Positions 55,882 through 64,000 of a stretch of DNA of 64,000 nucleotides are shown here, piece by piece. How positions within the stretch are numbered: position 1 is the first letter of the stretch; each line of letters begins with the position of its first letter. Below the pieces are notes generated by a model. That model worked only from the letters and a program-made list of their open reading frames with translations, was not told where the DNA came from and ran no database searches. The DNA comes from an uncultured Prevotella sp. (GTDB lineage Bacteria > Bacteroidota > Bacteroidia > Bacteroidales > Bacteroidaceae), in assembly GCA_937907705.1 (NCBI GenBank), contig CALCVP010000079.1:23776-87775 (forward strand), given 5' to 3'. Both the position numbers and the translations under genes were made by a program.

Positions 55882-57523
55882 GAATAACCGACTGATGCCA
55901 TTGCTCATGGCTCTATGCCTTGTGCTGGGCATCATGATAGGTACTTTCTATGCTAATCACTTTTCGGGAAACCGTCTTAATATCATTAATTCAGGCAGCA
56001 ACCGTATCAATAATCTGCTGCACATCATTGATGACCAGTATGTAGATGCAGTGAATATTGACTCCTTGGTGGATAAAGCCATACCACAAATACTGTCAGA
56101 TCTTGACCCTCATTCGGTATATATCAGCGCAAAGGATGTGCAACAGGCTACAGATGACTTGAAAGGTTCTTTCTCTGGCGTGGGCATTGAATTTGTTATC
56201 CGCAATGATACCATACATGTGCAAGGTGTAATACAAAATGGACCTGCCGAGCAAGCTGGCATTTTAGCAGGCGACAAGATTGTAAGTGTGGATGGAAAAC
56301 CCTTTGTAGGCAAAGTGGTTACAAACGAAGAAGCCATGAGAAGGCTGAAGGGGCCGAAGGATACAAAGGTGAAATTAGGCATTGTAAGATATGGTGAAAA
56401 GAAGATAAAGACCTTTACTATCACCCGCGGCGATATTCCACAGAAGAGTGTCAGCGCTGCTTACATGGTTGATGAGAATACGGGATATATCAAAATCAAG
56501 AACTTTGGAGAAAACACTTACCCTGAATTGCTCATTGCATTGGCAAAGTTGTCGCAAGAAGGTTTTAGCAACTTGATTATTGATTTGCGCGACAATACAG
56601 GCGGATTCTTGAAATCTGCCGTGCAGATGGCTAACGAGTTCTTGCCTAAGAACCGCCTTATCGTGTACACACAAGGCCGTAAATCTCCGCGACAAGACTA
56701 TAAGAGCGACGGAAGAGGCAGTTATCAGAATACACCTTTAGTGGTATTGATCAATGAATCGTCTGCTTCTGCATCTGAAATCTTTGCCGGTGCCATGCAA
56801 GATAACGACAGGGCAACCATTATCGGGCGCCGCTCGTTTGGCAAGGGACTTGTTCAGCAGCAGATAGATTTTCCAGACGGCTCTATGATAAGACTGACAA
56901 TAGCACGCTATTATACTCCTTCTGGTCGCTGCATACAAAAGCCTTATGTGGCAGGAGACGACAAAGACTATGAGGAAGACTTGCTCTCAAGGTACCAGCA
57001 TGGTGAGTTCTTCTCACAAGATAGCATCAAGCATACAGGACCAGCTTATCATACCAAGATAGGAAGAGTAGTGTATGGCGGTGGCGGTATTACGCCTGAT
57101 ATCTTTATTCCCGAGGATACTTTGGGCATGACATCCTACTTTAAAGAGGCTAGCATGAGTGGATTGATTATGCAGTTTGCATTTGTTTACACTGATGATA
57201 ACCGCTTAAAGCTGAACAACTTCAAAGAGATGATGGAGCTTTCTGACTATTTGGTAAAGCAAAATATGGTTAACCAGTTTGCAACCTTTGCCAATCAGCA
57301 CGGCTTGCAGCGCCGAAACTTAATGATAAAGAAGTCGCATAACCTGCTGGAACGCTATATCAATAGCCGTATTATCTACAATATGCTGGACGAGCAGTCG
57401 TGGATTGAATACCTTAACCAAGGCGACAATGTAATCAAAGCGGCACTGAATGTATTTAAGCACAATGCTGCTTTTCCAAAGAAACCTGTACCAGCAGCTC
57501 CAAAGAAGAAAGCTAAGCGATAA
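55862..57523 (+). CDS. S41-family C-terminal processing peptidase (CtpA-like)
   Basis: 553 residues. An N-terminal signal anchor (LMPLLMALCLVLGIMIGTFYA) is followed by a PDZ domain (VGIEFVIRNDTIHVQGVIQNG...GILAGDKIVSVDGK, about residues 95-170). The S41 core has GYIKIKNFGENTYPELL and FSNLIIDLRDNTGGFL, and the catalytic Ser-Lys pair lies in NESSASASEIFAGAM near 300 and GRRSFGKGLVQ near 325. It ends with a basic proline/lysine tail (VPAAPKKKAKR). It processes periplasmic or outer-membrane proteins at C-termini. ATG 55862 and ATG 55868 are both possible starts, inside the end of the deaminase gene. Confidence 0.92.
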
Positions 57524-57554
57524 TAAAGAGAGCTTAATAGAAACACGAAAAAGT

Positions 57555-57595
57555 AAAAACAAAAGAGCTTGTACCGCACTTTTGTTTTTCATGAC
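57555..57595 (+). terminator. Terminator after the S41 protease gene
   Basis: AAAAACAAAAG (57555-57565) pairs with CTTTTGTTTTT (57579-57589) over 11 bp, ending in a T-run. Confidence 0.7.
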
Positions 57596-57641
57596 GACTA
57601 TTTTGGAAACTCTCGGAAACTATCTTTAGCTACCAATAAAT

Positions 57642-58172
57642 ATGGAAAAGCAAGAACTAAGAACTTGGATTAGACAACAGAAACGACAATTCAGTCAGCA
57701 ACAACTGGCTGAATTGTCAACTGTTATCATGGAGAGACTGTTGCATCATCCACAAATGCAAACGGCCAAAACTGTGCTGATGTATTATGCTTTGCCTGAT
57801 GAAGTAGATACACATGCAGCTATTGATACATTGGTAACAATGGGTAAAGAAGTGTTTTTGCCTGCTGTCGTTGATGCAGAACACTTTATATTAAGACATT
57901 ATACAGGCAAAAAAGACCTAACAAAAGGAGCCTACGGCATTATGGAATCTATAGGTAAAGTAGCAAATGCGGCTCAACACATAGATGTAGCTGTTGTACC
58001 TGGCATGGCTTTTGATACAGATGGCCACCGGTTAGGTCGCGGCAAAGGATATTACGACCGATTCTTGGCACACCAACAGCAGACCTACAAAATAGGCATT
58101 TGCTTTGACTTTCAAAAGGTAAGTAAGGTTTGCACTACAGAAAATGATATAAAAATGGACGAAGTTCTTTAA
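57642..58172 (+). CDS. 5-formyltetrahydrofolate cyclo-ligase
   Basis: 176 residues, cytoplasmic. The N-terminal KQELRTWIRQQKRQFSQQQL is the family's basic ATP-binding start. The C-terminal signature VPGMAFDTDGHRLGRGKGYYDRFL near residue 120 is diagnostic (GRGKGYYDR binds phosphate). It converts 5-formyl-THF plus ATP to 5,10-methenyl-THF. A TATCTTTA near 57622 resembles a -7 element, so it can be transcribed separately from the S41 gene. The following HTCS gene begins 95 bases later with no terminator between. Confidence 0.92.
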   Translation: MEKQELRTWIRQQKRQFSQQQLAELSTVIMERLLHHPQMQTAKTVLMYYALPDEVDTHAAIDTLVTMGKEVFLPAVVDAEHFILRHYTGKKDLTKGAYGIMESIGKVANAAQHIDVAVVPGMAFDTDGHRLGRGKGYYDRFLAHQQQTYKIGICFDFQKVSKVCTTENDIKMDEVL

Positions 58173-58267
58173 TCCTTATTCAATTGAATAAACCTTATCA
58201 TACAACAACTTCAAGTTGTTTTCAGCAACAGACAGAGGTATATACTTATTATCAGAAATCACTTATT

Positions 58268-61200
58268 ATGAAATACAACTTTTTTAGCGTGCTTTTTTGC
58301 TTGCTACTGGCATTTCATTTGGGTGCTTCCGCTCAACCTACATTTATCGTTGAACATTATACAGTGGAAGAAGGATTGCCCAGTAACACGGTATATAATG
58401 CGGTAAAAGACAATGATGGCTTTATATGGTTTGGCACATGGCATGGCTTATGCTCATTTGACGGCAGCAAATTTATGCCATTTATTTCGCGTGTCAACCG
58501 CAATTCAGACCTTCCACCCCGTAAAGTGAGAACCATTGTAGATGACAAAAAGGGATACTTGTGGGTAAGAAACACCGACAATCACTTGTATTTGTTTGAT
58601 AAACGCACAGAAACTTATCACGACATCTATAATGCCTTAAAAGCTAAAGCACGCAATGTGCAGGTGATAAAGATACAATATACCGCTCCCGGACATGTGC
58701 TTGTATTGACCCGTAACAAAGATATTTTTGATGCTTCAATAGGCAACGACGGTACAGTTGCCATTCAGAAAATTCATGATTCCCGCAATGATATCAATCC
58801 AAGCAATCTCAAATTGCGTCATAATGTAGTGGGCGAAAATGAGCGTTACGTCTATTGGATTAGCAAAGGACTACATGTCAATCTGGTGGAAAAGCAGAAA
58901 CATACCAATATTTTGCCTAAAGGAGTAAATTCTTATGGCTATACTTGCTTTAATCGTTCAGGCAACTATATATGTTTAGGCACACAAACAGGAGACATAT
59001 TTTTAGTAAGCCTAAAGACAAGCGCTGTAATTCATCATGCTTATCCCCAGACAAGAGAAGAGATTACGAGTATTAACGTAATAGACGGGAAGTTGCTTTT
59101 TTCTACTCCGTCAGGCCTTTATTCTGTACAGGAAAGCAGTATGCCTCACCTGCAATCGGCTCAAGCATCGGCTGTAAGCACTACTTTTGTTGACAGTAAC
59201 AATGACTTGTGGCTGGTAACTCACCGTGGTGTAATGGTGCGTCATAACCCTTCTACCGATCAGTCGCAAGTGTTTACATTACCTACAGACAGTCTTTTTG
59301 CCGAAGTAAAGTTCTGCGATGCCAAACAGAAAGGGCTATTTATCTTGCTGCGCAATGGCGAAGTGTGGCGTTATGATTATCAAACACATGCCATACAGAA
59401 CTTCAGCTCGCTGAAAGACTTCAGCATTTATGCATTCAAGCCCAACTTTTTTGACATTGATATAGACTCCAATGGCATATTATGGCTATCCTCTACCACG
59501 AATGGAGTGTTCAAAGTATGTATTCCAGAGTTCCATTTCCGATTTTTGTATCCTGACATTATTTTTCCATCCAAGCTCAACAGCGATACGAATGGTGTGA
59601 GAGGACTGTATCAAACGCATAATGGCGACCTTTGGGTAAGCACTCGCGATGGTGATGTTTATTGCATTGATGTGGTCAACAATACAGTCAAGCGACACTT
59701 TAAGTCAGGAGAGATAGGCACTGTATATCATATCATGGAAGATCATCAAGGCAATTTGTGGTTTTCTACTAAAGGTGCCGGCTTAGTAGAAGGTATATTT
59801 GATGCTGCCGCTCCACAGGGATTGCAGCTTAGACGATATGTCAATAAACCTGGCGACCACTTTTCCCTAAGCAGCAATAAGGTGTATTACACTTATGAAG
59901 ACAGCAAGCATCGCATTTGGGTATGTACCTTTTATGGTGGCTTAAATCTTATAGAGCGTGGCAAAAACGGTACTATCGTGTTTAGAAACAAACGCAATAG
60001 TCTAAAGCATTATCCCAAGTATGAACTGTATACCGATGTGCGTGTGATTACAGAAGACCCGAGAGGGCGCTTCTGGGTAGGCACAACAGATGGCTTAATG
60101 TCGTTTTCCGGAAACTTTAAGCAGACTGATAACATACAATTTGAAATTTATCGCGACAAACATAGCACAGGAGTTACTGACAATGACATATCTACCGTGT
60201 ACAAAGACCATAAAGGAAACATTTGGATGGGCATCTTTGGCAGTGGATTAAACAGACTGGAAGGGTATGATGAACACAGCCATCGTCCCATTATAAAAGC
60301 CTATAACCTAAACGACAAGCAAGGAGGCGATGTTATCACCAGCATCACCGAAGACGCCACCCATTGCTTATGGATATGCACCGAAAACGGAATTGCCAGT
60401 TTGGCTGAAGGCTCTACTTATGTGAAGAACTACGACCGCTTTGCCGGTTTGCCCAGCATCAGTATTGAAGACAATACCTCTTTGCTGCTGAAAGACGGGC
60501 GCATGCTGATAGGTTGCCGCGAGGGTTTACTCTCGTTTAAGCCTTCCGAGGTCAGAAAAGATAAAGATAGCCACTTGATTACCTATATAATAGACATGAA
60601 AGTGACCAATAAAGCATTGAGCGAGTTTACTCCGCCCATTTACGAAGGGTCGTTGAAATATGCCAAAGAGATAGTGTTAAACCACAATCAGTCAACTTTC
60701 ACCATAGAATTTACGGCACCTTATTTTACAGATAACCATCAAGTGCCTTACACGTATATATTAGATGGCTACGAGGAACAATGGCATGAGAATGGCGACA
60801 ACCGTATAGCCTCTTATGCTAATGTGCCACCAGGTCACTATAAGTTTAGAGTAAAGGTGAATGACAATAGCTCTCCTGAGCGTGTACTCAGCATAATTAT
60901 CCTGCCACCTTGGTGGGCTACATGGTGGGCTTATACCATTTACTTTATCCTTTTTGCACTATGTATGTATGGAGTGGCCCGATTAGTACTCTATATGATA
61001 CGCATGCGCAATGAGGTTTACATCAACGACCGCTTGGCAGAACTAAAAATCAGATTCTTTACCAATGTGAGCCATGAGCTGCGCACACCGTTGTCACTCA
61101 TTAAAGGGCCTATTGATGAATTGAAAAATACAGAGAAACTGAGTGCCAATGGCAAAGAGTATATCAACTTGATAGACCGCAATGCACGCAAGATGTTGCA

Positions 61201-62641
61201 GCTTGTCAATCAAATACTCGACTTCAGAAAGATACAGAATGGCAAGATGAAGCTACATATCTCACCGGTAAATCTCAACAATATGATAGAGATACTGATG
61301 CAAGACTTCAGATTGTTAGCCCATGAACGCGACATTACGTTTGAATTTCAACATGCAGAAGAGCATGTAATGGTGTGGTGTGATGCAGAGAAAATAGGCG
61401 TTGTGCTTAACAATCTGTTGAACAATGCCTTTAAATTTACGGCTGACGGTGGTCGTATAACAGTAGTTCTAAGTCAAGACCATGAAGCAAAATGCTGCCT
61501 GATAAAGGTAAAAGATGATGGCGTAGGCATTCCTCATTCGCAATTGGAAACTATTTTTGAACGTTTCTCTCAAGCTGACAATCGCATATCAACAGAGTCT
61601 GTGTATGCCGGAACGGGCATTGGCTTGTCTCTATCACGTGAATACATTACCATGCATGGCGGAAAAATATGGGCACAAAACATAGCGAACGGTTCTGGTG
61701 TGGAATTTAATGTAGAACTTCCTATTGACAAGGCGCACTTTAACCACGCTGAAGTGGAGATTTATTTTGACGACAACATGGAAGAGAGACCTTTCGTCAA
61801 TACCGTTGCGACAGTAGACATCAGCCCAGAACTCCCTGCTGGCAACCAGCAAGAGCAACTTCCCTCTATCTTGCTGATAGAGGACAACCATGACCTCTGC
61901 CGCATGTTGCAGATGCAATTGAAGCGCACTTACCGTATTATAACGGCCTATAATGGTAAAGACGGATTAGACAAGGTGTATCATTATCATCCTGATATCA
62001 TTGTTACAGACCTTATGATGCCAGGCATGGACGGCATGCAATTGCTGCGTAGTGTGCGCCAAGATTTCAATATCAGCCACATTCCTGTCATTATGTTGAC
62101 TGCCAAGAATACAGAGGAAGACAAGTTGCAGGCTGTAAGAAATGGAGCCAATGCTTTCATTACCAAGCCATTCAGCAGCAGTCTGTTGCAGGCTCGCATC
62201 AGCCAGTTGCTGGAAGAGCAACGCATCTTCCAGCGTAAGATGGTGGTACAGGCATCTGTAGAGCAAGCCTCAGAGACAAAGCAAGATGACTATGAACGGC
62301 ATTTGGTGCAGAAAGATATTGAATTTTTGAACAAGATACATGAGATTATAGAGCAAAATCTCAACGCCAACGATTTCAATATAGATACCATCGCAGGCAG
62401 CATAGGGCTTAGTCGTTCGGCTTTCTTCAAGAAGTTGAAGAGTCTTACTGGCTTTGCTCCAGTAGATCTGGTAAAGGAAATCAGGCTTACTAAAGCTGCC
62501 AAGAAGATAGAAACTGCTGATGACAGCATTACGGAAATAGCCTATCAAGTGGGTTTTCGCGATGCGGGCTACTTCGGAAAGTGCTTCCGAAAGAAGTATG
62601 GCATGACACCAAAAGAATATCGTAACAGCAAGCGTGAGTAA
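58268..62641 (+). CDS. Hybrid two-component system regulator (HTCS), no adjacent PUL
   Basis: 1457 residues from ATG 58268 (MKYNFFSVLFCLLLAFHLGASAQ, signal peptide); the frame is open further upstream with a TTG that I reject. In order: two beta-propeller blocks with repeated W-F/G motifs (DNDGFIWFGTWHGLCSFDG, DHKGNIWMGIFGSGLNRLEG), a Y_Y_Y domain (VPYTYILDGYEEQW near 830), a membrane helix (TIYFILFALCMYGVARLVLYMI near 895), HisKA with the phospho-His near 936 (SHELRTPLSLIKG), HATPase (NNLLNNAFKFTADGG), a receiver (ILLIEDNHDL; Asp near 1248; Lys in TKPFSSS) and a C-terminal AraC domain ending MTPKEYRNSKRE. All catalytic residues look intact. No susC, susD or glycosidase gene adjoins it in the window, so its targets lie elsewhere. 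Confidence 0.92.
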   Translation: MKYNFFSVLFCLLLAFHLGASAQPTFIVEHYTVEEGLPSNTVYNAVKDNDGFIWFGTWHGLCSFDGSKFMPFISRVNRNSDLPPRKVRTIVDDKKGYLWVRNTDNHLYLFDKRTETYHDIYNALKAKARNVQVIKIQYTAPGHVLVLTRNKDIFDASIGNDGTVAIQKIHDSRNDINPSNLKLRHNVVGENERYVYWISKGLHVNLVEKQKHTNILPKGVNSYGYTCFNRSGNYICLGTQTGDIFLVSLKTSAVIHHAYPQTREEITSINVIDGKLLFSTPSGLYSVQESSMPHLQSAQASAVSTTFVDSNNDLWLVTHRGVMVRHNPSTDQSQVFTLPTDSLFAEVKFCDAKQKGLFILLRNGEVWRYDYQTHAIQNFSSLKDFSIYAFKPNFFDIDIDSNGILWLSSTTNGVFKVCIPEFHFRFLYPDIIFPSKLNSDTNGVRGLYQTHNGDLWVSTRDGDVYCIDVVNNTVKRHFKSGEIGTVYHIMEDHQGNLWFSTKGAGLVEGIFDAAAPQGLQLRRYVNKPGDHFSLSSNKVYYTYEDSKHRIWVCTFYGGLNLIERGKNGTIVFRNKRNSLKHYPKYELYTDVRVITEDPRGRFWVGTTDGLMSFSGNFKQTDNIQFEIYRDKHSTGVTDNDISTVYKDHKGNIWMGIFGSGLNRLEGYDEHSHRPIIKAYNLNDKQGGDVITSITEDATHCLWICTENGIASLAEGSTYVKNYDRFAGLPSISIEDNTSLLLKDGRMLIGCREGLLSFKPSEVRKDKDSHLITYIIDMKVTNKALSEFTPPIYEGSLKYAKEIVLNHNQSTFTIEFTAPYFTDNHQVPYTYILDGYEEQWHENGDNRIASYANVPPGHYKFRVKVNDNSSPERVLSIIILPPWWATWWAYTIYFILFALCMYGVARLVLYMIRMRNEVYINDRLAELKIRFFTNVSHELRTPLSLIKGPIDELKNTEKLSANGKEYINLIDRNARKMLQLVNQILDFRKIQNGKMKLHISPVNLNNMIEILMQDFRLLAHERDITFEFQHAEEHVMVWCDAEKIGVVLNNLLNNAFKFTADGGRITVVLSQDHEAKCCLIKVKDDGVGIPHSQLETIFERFSQADNRISTESVYAGTGIGLSLSREYITMHGGKIWAQNIANGSGVEFNVELPIDKAHFNHAEVEIYFDDNMEERPFVNTVATVDISPELPAGNQQEQLPSILLIEDNHDLCRMLQMQLKRTYRIITAYNGKDGLDKVYHYHPDIIVTDLMMPGMDGMQLLRSVRQDFNISHIPVIMLTAKNTEEDKLQAVRNGANAFITKPFSSSLLQARISQLLEEQRIFQRKMVVQASVEQASETKQDDYERHLVQKDIEFLNKIHEIIEQNLNANDFNIDTIAGSIGLSRSAFFKKLKSLTGFAPVDLVKEIRLTKAAKKIETADDSITEIAYQVGFRDAGYFGKCFRKKYGMTPKEYRNSKRE

Positions 62642-62676
62642 CTTATTGCAGAACAGCTCACTGCTTTTGCTCATAA

Positions 62677-62722
62677 AAAGAGACCACATAGAGTAGCATT
62701 GCCTATGTGGTCTCTTTGCTTT
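62677..62722. terminator. Bidirectional terminator between HTCS and M48 genes
   Basis: AAAGAGACCACATAG (62677-62691) pairs perfectly with CTATGTGGTCTCTTT (62703-62717), a 15-bp stem, between convergent genes. Confidence 0.85.
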
Positions 62723-62758
62723 TACGCCTGTTTAACCATTTAACAGACACCTGTTTGC

Positions 62759-63694
62759 TTACTTCCTCTTGGTTGTCTTTTTCTTGGTTGTCGTATTCTT
62801 TTTAGAGGTTGTGGTCTTTGTCTTCGTTTTTGTCTTTTTAGAAGTCGTTGTTGTCTTGGTGGTAGTTGTAGTTTTGGTAGTTACAGGCTTATAGTATGTC
62901 AGAGCCTCTGGCATTTCTTTCTCGATGGCAGCTATACGCTTAGCGTCTGATGGGTGATCACTAAAAATATCGGAAAGATTCTGATTTGTAGATGCCTGCG
63001 ACATGCGCTGCCAGAATGGAATAGCCACTTTAGGGTCATAACCAGCCATAGCAGCAAAGATGAGTCCCATGTGGTCAGCCTCTGTTTCATTGTCCCGTGA
63101 GTATTTCAATGAGCGGAATTTCAAGCCTGCCTGTGCTATTTGTTCTGCCAATTGCGCCGTGTTGGAGCTTACACCAGTGGCTGAAAGCACGCCACTCAGT
63201 ATCTGTGCGCCATACTGCTGCTTTATTTGTTTACTCATTTGCTCAGCAGAATGCTTGGCTACAGCATGTGCTATCTCATGTCCTAACACGATAGCTAATG
63301 ACGCTTCATCTTGAGTATAAGGCAATAAGCCCTCATAGACAACAATTTTTCCGCCAGGCATGCAGAAGGCATTGGCCTCATTGCTTTGCACGAGATTAAA
63401 CTCCCAATTAAAGTTTTTGACTTCTGTCTGCATGTTATGCTCGTTAAGGTATTTCTCTACGGCAGCAGCCAGTCTTTGACCTACGCGCTTTACCATAGCA
63501 GTATTGGTTGCATCTGTAGAAACTTTTGCCGTTTTCATAAAAGAGGTGTACTCTTTATTACTCAAGCTGAGCACCTGTTCATCTGATACCAATATGTTCT
63601 GTTTGCGGCCTGTAATAGGCACCGTACGTGTGGTTCCGCATGCCGTCAATAATGATGCGACCACTGTCAACAATAAAAATTTAACTTTTTTCAT
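62759..63694 (-). CDS. M48-family metallopeptidase lipoprotein with Thr/Lys tail
   Basis: 311 residues. The lipoprotein signal MKKVKFLLLTVVASLLTAC puts Cys19 at the lipid site. The zinc site HEIAHAVAKHSAEQM lies near residue 143, and the third ligand Glu is in NETEADHMGL near 204. Overall it is like the BepA/LoiP group of envelope quality-control proteases. The last 45 or so residues are almost only Thr, Lys and Ser (TTKTTTTTKTTTTSKK and on to KKKTTKRK), encoded by mixed codons. Such a tail is not part of the family core and may bind peptidoglycan, LPS or nucleic acid; this is inference. It is convergent with the HTCS gene. Confidence 0.9.
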   Translation of the reverse strand: MKKVKFLLLTVVASLLTACGTTRTVPITGRKQNILVSDEQVLSLSNKEYTSFMKTAKVSTDATNTAMVKRVGQRLAAAVEKYLNEHNMQTEVKNFNWEFNLVQSNEANAFCMPGGKIVVYEGLLPYTQDEASLAIVLGHEIAHAVAKHSAEQMSKQIKQQYGAQILSGVLSATGVSSNTAQLAEQIAQAGLKFRSLKYSRDNETEADHMGLIFAAMAGYDPKVAIPFWQRMSQASTNQNLSDIFSDHPSDAKRIAAIEKEMPEALTYYKPVTTKTTTTTKTTTTSKKTKTKTKTTTSKKNTTTKKKTTKRK

Positions 63695-63815
63695 TTTATG
63701 TTTATATCAATCAATGTTTTCGTTAGGCGTTATTTTGTCTGCATAAGAGGCTTATTACCAAACAGTCTTTCCACTTCTTTAGATAACAAATTACTTACAA
63801 TTTCATTTTGTTATG

Positions 63816-63823
63816 CAAATATA
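63816..63823 (-). promoter_or_regulatory. Possible -7 element for the M48 gene
   Basis: CAAATATA reads TATATTTG on the minus strand, matching TAnnTTTG, 121 bases upstream of the ATG. The surrounding AT-rich run (63820-63855) makes a chance match possible. Confidence 0.3.
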
Positions 63824-63925
63824 TACATAATTTATAATATATTATATATATAATTCCTGTTTTTTACAGCAGACAGTCTTCCCGACAAAACTTGAAGCAT
63901 CATCTACACCCTCTAAAAAAGAGTA

Positions 63926-64000
63926 TCAAATTACTTCTGTAAGTAATCCTGTTTGAGAATCAATGATATAACCATATACCTTTACATCTTTGGGCATCAG
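63926..64000 (-). CDS. C-terminal end of a probable beta-carbonic anhydrase (partial)
   Basis: Only 24 codons are visible before TGA (63926-63928), reading from the window edge: LMPKDVKVYGYIIDSQTG then LLTEVI. The pattern VKVYGYxxDxxTGxLxEV is the usual end of Bacteroidales beta-carbonic anhydrases. No catalytic residues lie inside the window, so this is a tentative call. Confidence 0.45.
   Translation of the reverse strand: MMPKDVKVYGYIIDSQTGLLTEVI

Noticed and set aside
58184..58267. Upstream TTG start for the second HTCS, and likewise 51107 for apbE and 29372 for the GH28-like gene
   Set aside because: In each case a downstream ATG begins a proper signal peptide or anchor, and the extra N-terminal residues would mask it.

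Overview
The window looks like chromosomal DNA of a Prevotella-like member of the Bacteroidales. The signs are paired SusC/SusD genes, two hybrid two-component regulators (HTCS), a TamL/TamB pair, Bacteroidales-only families (DUF4199, DUF4861, DUF5686, DUF6048, DUF6452, head-GIN) and promoters of the form TTTG-N19-TAnnTTTG. I see no tRNA, rRNA, transposase gene or CRISPR array.

Layout. (1) 1-3721, minus: a restriction-modification pair, a small methylase-like subunit followed by a helicase-methyltransferase giant that runs off the left edge. (2) 4013-5092: an ATP-grasp-like conserved protein. (3) 5735-30886: a polysaccharide utilization locus. A seven-gene minus-strand operon encodes a polysaccharide lyase (frameshifted), GH97, an esterase-like hydrolase, GH51 (pseudogene), GH127, DUF4861 and GH88. 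It is followed by a lone ECF sigma factor and an HTCS (both minus), then SusC, SusD and a GH28-like beta-helix protein on the plus strand. The enzyme set (two arabinofuranosidase families, GH97, lyase, unsaturated uronyl hydrolase) suggests an uronate-capped arabinogalactan or a pectic side chain; this is inference. (4) 31338-32354: a LacI regulator whose palindromic operator overlaps its own promoter. (5) 32440-43743: tamB-tamL, a head-GIN lipoprotein, a PaaI thioesterase and a DUF5686 outer-membrane protein. (6) 43888-47213: an operon of nucleotidyltransferase, ATP-grasp, CDP-alcohol phosphatidyltransferase and HAD protein, apparently making an unknown CDP-activated product. (7) 48111-58172: DUF4199, GT2, DUF6452, DUF6048, ApbE, Crp-like regulator, M3 peptidase, dCMP deaminase, S41 protease and 5-formyl-THF cyclo-ligase. 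(8) 58268-62641: an HTCS with no PUL beside it in the window; then an M48 lipoprotein peptidase and the tail of a probable carbonic anhydrase.

The most unusual signal is non-coding. Three intergenic regions (5202-5602, 23262-23662, 47460-47860) carry the same element. Each is 401 bp from GTGTGCAAG to GTGTGC(A/T)AT, in the same orientation. Each holds an internal array of about six 22-bp units built on an AAAGC-xx-TGCTTT palindrome, and inverted TGCACA(C) sites at fixed distances. Two copies are very similar without gaps. The third is strongly diverged in sequence but keeps the length, the register and a perfect 13-bp inverted repeat with changed bases. I do not recognise this family.

The second theme is decay of the PUL: GH51 has three separate lesions, the lyase one, and the SusC signal-peptide frame appears broken at an A5 tract.
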